Source: [Streptosporangium] indianense
GTDB lineage: Bacteria; Actinomycetota; Actinomycetes; Streptomycetales; Streptomycetaceae
DNA: 64,000 nt
Assembly (NCBI RefSeq): GCF_021474405.1
Contig: NZ_JAKEIO010000026.1
Span: forward strand, 1-64,000
Reading direction: 5' to 3'
Shown here: piece by piece, positions 34,871-43,804 of the stretch
Layout: each line of letters opens with the position of its first letter
How positions within the stretch are numbered: the first letter of the stretch is position 1
Program-made: the position numbers and the translations under genes
Notes under the pieces: generated by a model
Seen by the model: only the letters and a program-made list of their open reading frames with translations
Told to the model about the DNA's origin: nothing
Database searches by the model: none

Positions 34871-35259
34871 GGCTCGGCTCCGGCCGGGGAATGACGCGCG
34901 ACGAAGATCTCGAATGCCTGGGCGACCTGGTCGTCGGTCGCCTCGGACACCTCCAGGACGTCGTCCCCCATCCGCAGGTGCACGGTCTGGCGGGTGTCGT
35001 GGCGCCGGCCCATCCACGACCGGATCACGGTGACCACCTGGTTCAGGGCGGTCGCCGAACTGCCCAGGGTCACCAGCAGGGCACCGATCTGGGTGACGTC
35101 CACGGCCCGCGCTCCGGGCGGGACCTCCCCGCCGGGCAGGGCGGTGACGTCGTCCACGTCGAGATCGAGCAGTTCCTCACGGAGATAGCCGGTCAGCTCC
35201 GCGACGCGTTCGGCTTCCGCGTCCTCTTCGGTGAGGAGGACGTGCAGTTCGTTCTCCAC
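34867..35259 (-). CDS. EACC1-family component paired with the caspase
   Basis: The 130-residue protein matches the effector-associated constant component 1 (EACC1) type: LREELLDLDVDDVTAL, the hydrophobic DVTQIGALLVTLGSSATALNQVV and QTVHLRMGDDVLEVSEA toward the end. In published actinobacterial conflict systems EACC1 proteins are the invariant partner of proteases, including caspases, though their molecular role is unsettled. I chose the GTG at 35259 because AAGGGG lies 7 nt upstream; a GTG 63 bp further upstream is also open. The stop overlaps the caspase start by 4 bp, so they are coupled. A membrane role is possible via the central hydrophobic stretch. Confidence 0.82.
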   Translation of the reverse strand: MENELHVLLTEEDAEAERVAELTGYLREELLDLDVDDVTALPGGEVPPGARAVDVTQIGALLVTLGSSATALNQVVTVIRSWMGRRHDTRQTVHLRMGDDVLEVSEATDDQVAQAFEIFVARHSPAGAEP

Positions 35260-35446
35260 CGGTTCACCCCTTCGTTCGTGCTCGTCGGGGTGGCGCGGAG
35301 TCGGAGTGTCGGTGGGCTCCACGTCATCGGTTCCAGTCTCCGCCGCTCGGAGCAGGGTGACAAGTCGCGCGGAGAGGAGCGCACTTGACGGCTCGACTGT
35401 ACGTTTACGCCTTCAACTTGCGAGGGCAACGGCCTGCGAGCAGGCA

Positions 35447-35764
35447 TTACACCAGCCGACGCACCTGGAGCACCTGATTGTCGCAGCGCACGATCTCCAG
35501 CTCCCGGTCCGGACGCGCGCCCCCGAAGGTCAGGACGAGGTGACGGTCCGACACCAGGCGCCAGCGACCGGGCACGGCGCCCGGGGCGTCACCGCGGCCC
35601 AGCGGATGGTCGACGACGGTGCCGTCCGAGACGAACTCCATGCCCCGGCGCCCCCGCGCGGGCGGGAAGGGGAAGTCCTCCGGCCGGTAGACCCGCACGT
35701 CCTCGTGGTCCTCCTCATAGGAGTGGAACCAGGAGCGGAACAGGTCCGGTGAGGGCTCTCGCAT
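35447..35764 (-). CDS. conserved hypothetical protein beside the caspase module
   Basis: The 105-residue protein has the pattern [24 protein letters not shown], followed by [20 protein letters not shown] and [15 protein letters not shown]. This is a compact all-beta (lipocalin-like or SH3-like) domain that recurs in actinobacteria as a hypothetical protein. It lacks signal and membrane segments. It lies 187 bp upstream of the EACC1 gene and is divergent from the M43 peptidase, so it is between the two proteases. I cannot assign a function; inhibitor, sensor or unrelated neighbour are all possible. Confidence 0.65.
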   Translation of the reverse strand: MREPSPDLFRSWFHSYEEDHEDVRVYRPEDFPFPPARGRRGMEFVSDGTVVDHPLGRGDAPGAVPGRWRLVSDRHLVLTFGGARPDRELEIVRCDNQVLQVRRLV

Positions 35765-35963
35765 GACACGGCCCCCCTCGCTCGCCCGACGGCATTCACC
35801 GTGCCGCTTTTACACCGAAGTGACTAGAATTATCAGTGTATGGGTTCGCAGGGAACGGGCAACCGACCGCTCCGCCCGGCGTCGCCCGGCCCTCGCGGCG
35901 CGTGTGAGACGCGCAGGTCCGCAGCCGCGTGCGCGGCACCCCAGCTCCCCCGAGGGACACGCC

Positions 35964-36914
35964 ATGTCCGATGCGCAGGCATTCCTTCGCGCCACTTCGC
36001 CCGACTACAGCCGCTGGTGCGGCGCCATGGAGGTCCACCGCAGACTCCTCACCCTGAACCCGGAGTACGCCGAGAACCGGGCCCTGATCGAGAACACCGC
36101 GTTCGCCTACGAGTCGATGGATCAGGTCACCCCCCGGCAGGGCCTGATCGACATCCCCGTCGTCGTGCACGTCGTGCACAGCTCCCCCGAGCAGAACGTG
36201 AGCGACGCCCAGATCCACAGTCAGATCGACGTGCTCAACCGGGACTTCCGCGCGAGCAACCCGGACGTGAGCCAGGTGCCCGCGGTCTGGCAGGACCTGG
36301 TGGCCGACGCCCGCCTGCAGTTCCACCTCGCCCGCACCGACCCGCTGGGCCGCCCCACGGACGGCATCACACGCACCGAGAGCGCGGTCGACGACTGGGA
36401 CACCGACGACCTGGTCAAGTTCAGCCTGAGCGGGGGCCAGGACGCCTGGCCCGCGGACATCTACCTGAACCTCTGGGTCTGCCAGTTGCGCCGCGGGCTG
36501 CTGGGTTACGCCCAGTTCCCGGGCGGCGCGGCCTCCACGGACGGCGTGGTCGTCACCCACACCGCCCTCGGGACCACCGGTACCGCGACGGCGCCCTTCG
36601 ACGGCGGTCGCACGGCCGTGCACGAGATCGGGCACTGGCTGAACCTGCGGCACATCTGGGGCGACGACGACGAGGGGTGCAGCGGCAGCGACTTCGTCGC
36701 GGACACTCCCAACCAGGCCGGGGCGAACACCGGCAGGCCCGCCTTCCCCCATGTGACGTGCAACAACGGGCCCGACGGCGACATGTTCATGAACTACATG
36801 GACTACACCGACGACGCCGCGATGTTCATGTTCACCAAGGGCCAGTCGGCGCGCATGGACGCCACGCTCGACAACGCCCGCCTGACCCTCACGCGCCAGG
36901 CCGTCGCGGTGTGA
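35964..36914 (+). CDS. M43-family zinc metalloprotease
   Basis: The 316-residue protein is a metzincin of the pappalysin family (M43). The zinc-binding motif [11 protein letters not shown] is at residues 220-230 (His220, His224, His230; catalytic Glu221), and the Met-turn is NYMDYTDD around residue 279. The N-terminal region [31 protein letters not shown] is typical of cytophagalysin-like members. The ATG at 35964 has CGAGGGACACGCC upstream. No signal peptide is present, unusual for M43, suggesting a cytosolic or non-classically exported enzyme. An AT-rich stretch with TAGAAT at 35825-35830 may be its -10 element. It is divergent from the small protein beside the caspase pair. Confidence 0.88.
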   Translation: MSDAQAFLRATSPDYSRWCGAMEVHRRLLTLNPEYAENRALIENTAFAYESMDQVTPRQGLIDIPVVVHVVHSSPEQNVSDAQIHSQIDVLNRDFRASNPDVSQVPAVWQDLVADARLQFHLARTDPLGRPTDGITRTESAVDDWDTDDLVKFSLSGGQDAWPADIYLNLWVCQLRRGLLGYAQFPGGAASTDGVVVTHTALGTTGTATAPFDGGRTAVHEIGHWLNLRHIWGDDDEGCSGSDFVADTPNQAGANTGRPAFPHVTCNNGPDGDMFMNYMDYTDDAAMFMFTKGQSARMDATLDNARLTLTRQAVAV

Positions 36915-37374
36915 CGACGACCTGACGCGCCGGGGCCGAGGTCTTCCCGGCACGCCCCTGTGTACGCCGGTGCGCCGTTGCGGCTGTGCTCGACCGGCCT
37001 CGTGCGGCGGCCAGTTCGGCCTCGATGAGGTCGGCCGCGCGCCGTGTGCCGCCCTCCCGGGCCGCCTCCGCCCGGAGTTCCTCCAGACGCCGGGCGACCT
37101 GCGGGTCGTCGAGCAGGGCGAGGGCCGCCGCGCGCAGCGTCTCCCCGGTCGCCTCCTCGGTGGGGACGCAGCGGGCGACGCCGAGACCCGTGAGCGTCTC
37201 CGCGTTGCCGAACTGGTCCGCGGCCTGCGGTACGGCGATCATCGGAGTGGCGGTGGCGAGGCCTTCCTGGCTGCCGCCCATGCCCGCGTGCGTGACGAAC
37301 AGGTCGGCCTGCTTCAGGATCGCCAGCTGCGGCACCCAGGTGTGCACCTCGACGTCGGCGGGACGGTCAACGCC
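36889..37374 (-). pseudogene. truncated macrolide-type glycosyltransferase
   Basis: Read leftward, the frame gives [37 protein letters not shown] and [19 protein letters not shown], the C-terminal nucleotide-sugar-binding domain of MGT-type glycosyltransferases (GT1; oleandomycin glycosyltransferase-like). The whole acceptor-binding N-terminal half (over 200 residues) is missing. Homology stops at about 37374, where the sequence turns A/T-richer and carries stops. It is thus a 3' relic. The end of the frame overlaps the M43 gene by 26 bp and has an extra Arg/Thr-rich tail. Confidence 0.85.
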
Positions 37375-37423
37375 CCTTTGCCGACGCCGACTTCGAGAGA
37401 TATGTAGATCGCGTTGCTACCCA

Positions 37424-37448
37424 CGGGCAGCACGCCAAGTGCTGCCCG
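37424..37448 (-). terminator. hairpin after the sugar-transporter operon
   Basis: CGGGCAGCAC (37424-37433) pairs exactly with GTGCTGCCCG (37439-37448) around a 5-nt loop, 46 bp beyond the stop of the leftward binding-protein gene. It has no T tract, as usual for Streptomyces, and separates the operon from the truncated glycosyltransferase. Confidence 0.75.
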
Positions 37449-37473
37449 AGCGCGCCGACAACGGGTTTTCGCC

Positions 37474-37507
37474 GGTTCAGCACTGGTAGCGGTTCAGCGC
37501 TGGTAGC
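37474..37507. repeat. 17-bp tandem duplication at a gene end
   Basis: GGTTCAGCACTGGTAGC (37474-37490) and GGTTCAGCGCTGGTAGC (37491-37507) are adjacent with one mismatch. The second copy covers the stop codon and the last codons of the binding-protein gene. The pattern resembles the duplicated gene end at 16664-16729. Confidence 0.75.
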
Positions 37508-38768
37508 GGGCCAGCACCAGGTTGCCGTCCCGCTCCAGACGCCGGCGCAGCTCTCCGATGCCGATCGCCCCGCTGTAGTACTCCTGGAAGGCGGGCGTGG
37601 CGACCTTGTCCTTCCACTCCGGGTAGCCGCGTACGGACTGGGCCGGTGCCGGTCTCAGGTGCTCGGCGAGGGCCGTGCCGATGTCCCAGCCGTCCTTGTG
37701 CCGGTGCAGGGCGGGGTCCTTCAGGGCCTGCCGACCGGTGGGCAGCATCCAGTCGCCGAGGGCGAGCCGGACCATGCTCGCCGGTCGGAGGAAGAATGCG
37801 AGGAACTGCGCGGCTTCCTTCTTGTGCCGGCAGTCCTCGGCGATGGAGAGCGTCTGCGGGCTGACGCCCTGAATGAGCCCGTCCGCGCCCGCCGGGGCGG
37901 GCAGCACCTGCCATGCGAAGCCCTTCGGGGCCTGCTGCGCGATCTGCTGGCGGTAGGAGAAGCCGAGCGGGACCATCGCGTACCGGCCCGCGAAGAAGCC
38001 CGGCAGCGTGTCGGAGCCACCGCTGCCCAGGGTCGTCGGCGAGGCGCTGCGGTCGGTGTTCGCCTGGGCGTGGACGGTGCGCGGCACCACCTCCTCGGCC
38101 GCCCCGAACCGGACCGTCACCTTGCCGTCCGGGCCCCGGTGGAAGAGCTGTCCGCCCGCCGACAGGGAGAGGTTGAGCGTGGCGGAGACGGGCTCCTTCA
38201 GGGGCCAGGCGACGCCGAACCTGCCCGGGCCGCTGAGGCGTTCGGTGATCCCGCGGAACTCCTCCCAGGTCCACGGCTGTTCGGGAGTGGGTATCCGCGC
38301 TCCGGACCGTCGCAGCCATGTGGCGTTGGCGATCAGCACGCGAGGTTCCTGGAGGAACGGGACGCCGTAAACGCCGTTCCCGAAAGTGGTCGTCTCCCAG
38401 CTGCGCCGCGGGATGTCCGACGTGAGCCGCGCTGGCAGCAGCCCGGTGAGGTCGGCCAGGTAGCCGCCGTGGGCGAAGTCGGCGAGGTCGTCGGAGGCGT
38501 CGTGGACGATGTCGGGTGCCTCGCCGCCCTCGAAGGCGGTGAGGAGCTGGTCGTGGACGCTGTCCCAGGAGCCCTGGACGTACTCGACCCGGACGTCGGG
38601 GTGAGTGGCGTTCCACTCCCTCACCAGCTGCTTGTTGGCCTCGACGGACTCCTCCTGCCAGGCCAGGGACTGGAAGCGCAGCGTGATCCGGCCGTCGTCA
38701 CGGGTGCCGCCGGCGGAGCAGCCGCCGAGCAGCAACAGCAGGACCAGGGCCAGCAGGCGGGTGCGCAT
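37494..38768 (-). CDS. sugar ABC transporter substrate-binding lipoprotein
   Basis: The 424-residue precursor has a lipoprotein signal (LLALVLLLLLGGCSAGG; lipidated Cys near residue 17) and the extracellular solute-binding family 1 fold: ITLRFQSLAWQEESVEANKQLVREWNATHPDV, DVVHDASDDLADFAHGGYLADLT-like and PLGFSYRQQIAQQAP. It probably binds an oligosaccharide or polyol. Its ATG shares a base with the stop of the upstream permease (TGATG), so the three genes form a tightly coupled operon. No ATPase is encoded, as is normal for Streptomyces importers that share MsiK. Confidence 0.88.
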   Translation of the reverse strand: MRTRLLALVLLLLLGGCSAGGTRDDGRITLRFQSLAWQEESVEANKQLVREWNATHPDVRVEYVQGSWDSVHDQLLTAFEGGEAPDIVHDASDDLADFAHGGYLADLTGLLPARLTSDIPRRSWETTTFGNGVYGVPFLQEPRVLIANATWLRRSGARIPTPEQPWTWEEFRGITERLSGPGRFGVAWPLKEPVSATLNLSLSAGGQLFHRGPDGKVTVRFGAAEEVVPRTVHAQANTDRSASPTTLGSGGSDTLPGFFAGRYAMVPLGFSYRQQIAQQAPKGFAWQVLPAPAGADGLIQGVSPQTLSIAEDCRHKKEAAQFLAFFLRPASMVRLALGDWMLPTGRQALKDPALHRHKDGWDIGTALAEHLRPAPAQSVRGYPEWKDKVATPAFQEYYSGAIGIGELRRRLERDGNLVLARYQR

Positions 38769-39601
38769 CAGCTCTTCACCGCCCCGGTGAGCATGCCGCC
38801 GGTGATCCGCCGCTGGATGAGCGCGAAGACGACCAGGGAGGGCAGGGTCGCGAGGAACGCGGCCGCCGCGAGCGGGCCCAGGTCGGCGACGCCCTCGGCA
38901 CCGATGAAGTGGGTGAGGACCACCGGAAGGGTCTGCTTCTCCGGTGTCTTGAGGAGCACGAGCGCGAAGAAGAACTCGTTCCACGCGGTGATGAACGCGA
39001 ACAGTCCGGTCGCCACGATGCCCGGCGCGAGCAGCGGCGCGGTCACCGACACCAGCGTCCGCACCCGGCCCGCCCCGTCGACCGCCGCGGCCTCCTCCAG
39101 CTCGGGTGGCACGGCCCGTACGTACCCGGCGAGCATCCACAGCGCGAAGGGCAGCGCCCACACCACGTACACCAGCACCAGCCCCGGCACGGAGTCGATC
39201 AGGCGGAGGTTCTTCAGGACGAGGAAGAGCGGGATGATCAGCAGGACGAAGGGGAACGCCTGGCTGACGACCACCCAGCCCGTCACGGCCGTGGCGAGCC
39301 GGGTGCGACGCCGGGCGAGGACGTAGGCCATCGGTGTCGCGATCAGCACGGCGACGACCGCGGCCGCGAGCGCGGCGGCCAGGGAGTTGAAGGCGGCGTG
39401 CAGCAGCGGTTGTTCGGCGAAGGCCTGCCGGAAGTTGTCGAGGGTGGGCTCCTCGGGGATCCAGGTGGGGTGCAGGCTGCCGAGCTCGCGCGGCGGCTTG
39501 AACGCGGTGGAGACCAGCCAGAGGAACGGGAACGCGAGGAAGACCAGATAGGCGAGCAGCGCGGCGTACCGGCCGGCGCGGGCCGGGAGTGCGGTCCTCA
39601 C
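38768..39601 (-). CDS. sugar ABC transporter permease (MalG-like)
   Basis: The 277-residue membrane protein has six transmembrane helices. The cytoplasmic EAA loop VPPELEEAAAVDGAGRVRTLVSVTAPLLAPGI is the ATPase contact, and a C-terminal helix precedes the tail RITGGMLTGAVKS. The 4-bp overlap with the upstream permease and one-base overlap with the binding-protein gene show coupling. Substrate follows the binding protein. Confidence 0.92.
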   Translation of the reverse strand: MRTALPARAGRYAALLAYLVFLAFPFLWLVSTAFKPPRELGSLHPTWIPEEPTLDNFRQAFAEQPLLHAAFNSLAAALAAAVVAVLIATPMAYVLARRRTRLATAVTGWVVVSQAFPFVLLIIPLFLVLKNLRLIDSVPGLVLVYVVWALPFALWMLAGYVRAVPPELEEAAAVDGAGRVRTLVSVTAPLLAPGIVATGLFAFITAWNEFFFALVLLKTPEKQTLPVVLTHFIGAEGVADLGPLAAAAFLATLPSLVVFALIQRRITGGMLTGAVKS

Positions 39602-40569
39602 GTCCGGTCACCTCCCCTGAGGCGGCCGGCGAGGAAGACGGCCAGGGCGATCGAGATCACGGCCACCATCACGCAGCCCATCGCCGCCGCGTAGCCGAAC
39701 TGCCCGTACCGGAAGGCCTCTTCGTAGGCGAAGAGCATGGGCAGCCGGGTCCGGCCGCCGGGGCCGCCGTTGGTCAGCACGTAGACCAGGGCGAAGGAGT
39801 TGACGTTCCAGATGAGGTTGAGCGCGGTGATGGCGAGGGCGATGGGCCTGAGGGCGGGCCAGGTGACCGTACGGAAGCGGCGCCAGGCGCCGGCGCCGTC
39901 GACCGCGGCCGCCTCGTGCAGTTCGCGCGGGGTGTTCTGCAGCCCGGCGAGCAGCGCGACCGTCGTCTGCGGCATACCCGCCCAGACGCCGACCACGATC
40001 ACCGCGGGCAGCGCGGTCGCCAGTCCGCTGAGCCAGTCCCGGCCGACGCCCAGACCGAGGTCGCGCAGGGTCTCGTTGAGGATGCCGGCGTCCGGGTGGT
40101 AGACGAGCCGCCACATGACGCCGACGACGACCTCGGGCATCGCCCAGGGGACGATCGCGAGGGCGCGGGCCAGCCAGCGCAGTCGCAGGTCCTGGTTCAG
40201 CAGCAGCGCGAGGCCCAGCGCGAGCAGGAACTGCGGCACGGTCACCCCGACCGCCCACACCAGCCCGACCCGGAACGACTCCCAGAACAGCGTGTCGTGC
40301 AGCAGGTCCCGGAAGTTGAGGGCGCCGATCCACTGTGTGGGCTCGGTGCGCCCCGACTGGGCGTCGGTGAAGGCCAGCAGGATGCCGTACAGCAGCGGCC
40401 CGACGCTGAGGACGAGGATGGGGATCAGGGCCGGCAGCACCAGGAACCAGGCACCGTGGTCGACGCCGGCCCCGGGCCGGTCCGGGCCGGGTCTGCGACG
40501 GGCCCGCCACCCCGGCGGCGAGGGCGGTGAGGGTGGCGAAGGGGATGCGGCCTCGGTCACCGATGTCAC
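39598..40569 (-). CDS. sugar ABC transporter permease (MalF-like)
   Basis: The 323-residue protein has a Pro/Ser-rich N-terminus, then six transmembrane helices and the EAA motif PRELHEAAAVDGAGAWRRFRTVTWPALRP. I chose GTG 40569, 8 nt after AGAGGGG; a GTG three codons later is the alternative. It is the first gene of the operon. The 159 bp upstream, shared with the divergent APH gene, contain no obvious palindrome. No regulator is adjacent. Confidence 0.9.
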   Translation of the reverse strand: MTSVTEAASPSPPSPPSPPGWRARRRPGPDRPGAGVDHGAWFLVLPALIPILVLSVGPLLYGILLAFTDAQSGRTEPTQWIGALNFRDLLHDTLFWESFRVGLVWAVGVTVPQFLLALGLALLLNQDLRLRWLARALAIVPWAMPEVVVGVMWRLVYHPDAGILNETLRDLGLGVGRDWLSGLATALPAVIVVGVWAGMPQTTVALLAGLQNTPRELHEAAAVDGAGAWRRFRTVTWPALRPIALAITALNLIWNVNSFALVYVLTNGGPGGRTRLPMLFAYEEAFRYGQFGYAAAMGCVMVAVISIALAVFLAGRLRGGDRT

Positions 40570-40728
40570 GGAATCAGCCCCTCTGCACGGCTCGCCGGCC
40601 CGGTCATGCTCGTGCAGGCCTGCTGCCTCGTCAAGGCACCGCGTACACCGTCCGACCTGTGCCGATGCGACACTGGCCGGTGGATGGCCCAAACCCGACG
40701 GCCGGGGCGTGGACGACGGAGGCGGACG

Positions 40729-41592
40729 ATGGACGAGGCACGGGCGCGGGACGTACTGGACGCGGCAGGGGTGCTGCCCGGTGCGGTCCGCGAGGCGCGG
40801 CTGCTCGCCCTGGGCGAGAACGCGGTGTTCGCCGCCGGTGACCTGGTCGTCAAGGTCGGCCGCGACGCCGAGCTCCTCGGCCGGGCGCGCCACGAACTGG
40901 ACGTCGCGCAGTGGCTCGCCGACGCGGGTGTGCCGGCGGTGCGGGCGGCCGAGACGCAGGCGCTGCTGGTCGACGGGCATCCCGTGACGGTCTGGCACCG
41001 GCTGCCGGACGCCGTACGGCCCGCCGAGCCGCGGGATCTGGCCGAACTGCTACGGATCGTGCACGCCACGCCGCTTCCTCCCTTCGCACTCCCGGCTCGC
41101 GATCTGCTGGGCGGGGTGGAGCGATGGCTGCGGCTCGCGGGGGACGCGATCGATCCCGCGGACGCGGCGTATCTGCGCGAGCGGCGGGACGGGTTCGCCG
41201 CCCGGGCCGCCGCGCTCACGCCGCATCTGCCACCGGGGCCGATCCACGGGGACGCGCTGCCGCGCAATGTGCACATCGGACCCGACGGGCCCGTGCTGGT
41301 GGATCTGGAGACGGTGTCCGCGGATCTGCGGGAGCACGATCTCGTGGTGATGGCGCTGTCCCACGACCGGTACGGGATGCCGGACGAGGCGTACGCGTCG
41401 TTCACGGAGGCCTACGGCTGGGACGTATGCGGCTGGGAGGGCTGCGGTGTGCTGCGCGGGGCCCGGGAGACGGCCAGTTGCGCGTGGGTGGCTCAGCACG
41501 CGCCGGGCAACCCGAAGGCGCTGGCCGAGTTCGAACGGCGGGTGCGGTCCCTCAGGGACGGGGACGAGACGGTGCGGTGGTACCCGTTCTGA
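40729..41592 (+). CDS. APH-family phosphotransferase
   Basis: The 287-residue kinase-fold protein has an intact catalytic centre: IHGDALPRNVHI (His, catalytic Asp, Asn) and VLVDLETVS, whose Asp fits the DFG-like position. N-terminal ALGENAVFAAGDLVVKVGRDAELLG contains the ATP-binding strands. The substrate is unknown. The ATG at 40729 has GGAGGCGGACG directly upstream. Its 3' end overlaps the convergent exonuclease gene by 41 bp. Confidence 0.85.
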   Translation: MDEARARDVLDAAGVLPGAVREARLLALGENAVFAAGDLVVKVGRDAELLGRARHELDVAQWLADAGVPAVRAAETQALLVDGHPVTVWHRLPDAVRPAEPRDLAELLRIVHATPLPPFALPARDLLGGVERWLRLAGDAIDPADAAYLRERRDGFAARAAALTPHLPPGPIHGDALPRNVHIGPDGPVLVDLETVSADLREHDLVVMALSHDRYGMPDEAYASFTEAYGWDVCGWEGCGVLRGARETASCAWVAQHAPGNPKALAEFERRVRSLRDGDETVRWYPF

Positions 41593-42331
41593 CGGCCGGC
41601 GAGCCCTGTCGGACCGGTTCGCCGGGCAACTCCCGCAGGGGCCAGGCCCCGTCGACCGAGGCGGTGGGGTCGCCCTTGCCGCGCAGGAAGCTCTGGAAGT
41701 CCGCCGCCCACTGCGCGTACCACTCGACCTGACGGTGGTGCAGGGCCGCCGGGCCGAGCATGGCGATCTTGGGGTGGCGGTCGGCTATCGCACCCGCCAG
41801 GAGGGCCGCCGCGAGGGCGTCGGCCATGGCGTCGTGGGCGGTGTCGAGGACGACGCCGTACTCGGCGCAGACCGCTTCCAGGTTGCGTTTGCCGCGGCGG
41901 TAGCGGTCGACCTGCCGGTCGATGGTGTACGGGTCGATGACCGGGGCCGGGTCCGCGCCGCCCAGGCGGTCCCGCAGGGACGGCAGACCGTGGCGCCGCA
42001 ACTCCGCGGAGAGCAGCGTGAGGTCGAACGTCGCGTTGTAGGCGACGACCGGGACGCCCGACTTCCAGTAGGAGGCGAGGACGTCCGCGAGGGAGTCCGC
42101 CACCTGGTCGGCCGGTCTGCCCTCGGCCGCCGCGCGCTCGTTGCTGATGCCGTGCACCGCCACGGCCTCCTCGGGGATCGGCACTCCCGGGTCGGCCAGC
42201 CATTCGCGGCGGCCCATCGGCTCTCCGCCCCTGACCTCGATCACGGCCCCCGTGACGATGCGCGCCTCGCGCGGATCCGTACCCGTCGTCTCCAGGTCGA
42301 AGCCGACCAGCAGCTCCCGGTGCCAGCCCAT
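41552..42331 (-). CDS. DEDDh 3'-5' exonuclease (DNA polymerase III epsilon-like)
   Basis: The 259-residue protein shows the DEDDh exonuclease motifs ExoI FDLETTGTD (Asp, Glu), ExoII YNATFDLTLL (Asp) and ExoIII HDAMADA (His and Asp). After the exonuclease core comes a C-terminal region with QVEWYAQWAADFQSFLRG typical of Streptomyces members. It probably trims 3' ends of DNA or RNA or proof-reads; it is not the replicative polymerase subunit fused to the alpha chain. Its ATG at 42331 is followed by 131 bp of empty sequence. Confidence 0.88.
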   Translation of the reverse strand: MGWHRELLVGFDLETTGTDPREARIVTGAVIEVRGGEPMGRREWLADPGVPIPEEAVAVHGISNERAAAEGRPADQVADSLADVLASYWKSGVPVVAYNATFDLTLLSAELRRHGLPSLRDRLGGADPAPVIDPYTIDRQVDRYRRGKRNLEAVCAEYGVVLDTAHDAMADALAAALLAGAIADRHPKIAMLGPAALHHRQVEWYAQWAADFQSFLRGKGDPTASVDGAWPLRELPGEPVRQGSPAVRTGTTAPSRPRP

Positions 42332-42462
42332 GGGCGGTCCCCCTTCTTGTGGTGCGTTCCCCCAGTGGTCCCCACCTTCGCATGCGCCACTGACAATCAG
42401 AGGATCGCGTTCCGCTCACGCCCGGCGGCAGGCCGGAGAACCACCGCGCACCGCAGCGCAGT

Positions 42463-43704
42463 TCATGACACCGGCCGCGAATCCGCCCACATCACCTCGA
42501 ACTCCTCGCGATAGGTGGGGAAGAGGCCGCTTTCGTCCGCCTCGCCCGACTTCACCACCTTGCTGCCGTTACGCAGCACGAACACCGGCGCCTCCATGCC
42601 CCGGGTCCGGCGCAGATAGTTCTGCACGACAGCGATGCCGTCCGCGCCGTCGCCGTCCACCAGGTACGCCGTGAAGCGGGGTGTCTCGTCGAAGACCTGG
42701 ATCTCGAAGGCGCCGGGGTCGCGCAGCCGGGCGCGCACCCGGCGCATGTGCAGGATGTTCATCTCGACGGCCCGGCTGAGTTCGCCGCGCTTGATGCCCA
42801 GTTCGCGCTCGCGGCGCTTGACCGCGCTGGAGGCCGGGTTGAGGAACAGCAGCCTGACCCGGCAGCCGGATTCGGCCAGCCGCACCAGACGCCGGCCGGA
42901 GAAGTTCTGCACGAGCAGGTTGAGGCCGATACCGATGGCGTCGAGGCGGCGTGCGCCGCCGAAGATGTCCTCGGCCGGGAACTGCCGCATCAGCCGCACC
43001 CGGTCCGGGTGGACGGCGACGACGTCGGCGTACCGGTCACCGACCAGGTCCTCGACCGCGTCGATCGGCAGCCGGCGCGCCGAGGGCACGTCACCGCCCG
43101 CGCCGAGCATCTCCAGCAGCCGGGCGGAGGCCCGCTCGGCCTGGTTCAGCACGGCCTCGGACAGGGCCCGGTTGCGGGAGACGACGTTGCGGGTGACCTC
43201 CAGCTCGTCCAGGGCGAGTTCGACGTCCCGCCGGTCGTCGAAGTACGGCTCGAAGCAGGGCCAGTGCTGCACCATCAGCTCGCGCAGCTGCGGCAGGGTG
43301 AGGAAGGACAGGACGTTGTCGTCGGCCGGGTCGAGGAGATAGCCCTTGCGGCGGCTGACCTCGCGGACCGCCACCGCGCGCTGCACCCACTCCTGGCCGG
43401 CCGGTCCGGCGGCGGCCACCACCCAGTCCTCGCCGTGCACGGGTTCGTACACGGGCCGCAGCACGGCGGCGACGACCGCGCGCAGCCGCTGTTCGACGAG
43501 GTTCAGCCAGATGTAGGCCCGGCCGGCCCGCTGGGCGCGGGTGCGCACCTCGCGCCAGGCGTCGGCGTTCCAGTCCAGTTCCGGACCGATCGAGCCCGTC
43601 GCGTCCATCGGCCGCGCCAGGGACACGGCTCCGGTCGGGACATCTGTGGAGTTCCCCTCGTGACCCTCGTCACCAGGGGGCAGCTCCAGCCCTCCCGAGC
43701 CCAC
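42463..43704 (-). CDS. SAV2148-family HEPN-domain protein
   Basis: The 413-residue protein is the streptomycete-conserved SAV2148 type. An N-terminal region reads MGSGGLELPPGDEGHEGNST. A helical HEPN-like domain follows (about residues 50-200; WREVRTRAQRAGRAYIWLNLVEQRLRAVVAAVL). The C-terminal part with RRLVRLAESGCRVRLLFLNPASSAV and VFDETPRFTAYLVDGDG resembles a phospholipase-D-like fold. HEPN domains are often RNases in toxin or defence systems, but a canonical RxxxxxH is not evident here, so a binding role is as likely. GTG at 43704 is the start. It lies alone between the exonuclease and the copper oxidase genes. Confidence 0.82.
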   Translation of the reverse strand: MGSGGLELPPGDEGHEGNSTDVPTGAVSLARPMDATGSIGPELDWNADAWREVRTRAQRAGRAYIWLNLVEQRLRAVVAAVLRPVYEPVHGEDWVVAAAGPAGQEWVQRAVAVREVSRRKGYLLDPADDNVLSFLTLPQLRELMVQHWPCFEPYFDDRRDVELALDELEVTRNVVSRNRALSEAVLNQAERASARLLEMLGAGGDVPSARRLPIDAVEDLVGDRYADVVAVHPDRVRLMRQFPAEDIFGGARRLDAIGIGLNLLVQNFSGRRLVRLAESGCRVRLLFLNPASSAVKRRERELGIKRGELSRAVEMNILHMRRVRARLRDPGAFEIQVFDETPRFTAYLVDGDGADGIAVVQNYLRRTRGMEAPVFVLRNGSKVVKSGEADESGLFPTYREEFEVMWADSRPVS

Positions 43705-43804
43705 CCGCGCACCGCCTTCCGCTCCCCCGCACTGCCCTTGTCAACGATCAAGGAAGGGTACTCCGGGAGCGGTCGGCGATGCAGCCGGATGGGCAGGCTG
43801 ATTC

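Noticed and set aside
35763..35963. Signal peptide for the M43 protease by upstream extension
   Set aside because: The in-frame upstream sequence is Arg-rich without a hydrophobic core.
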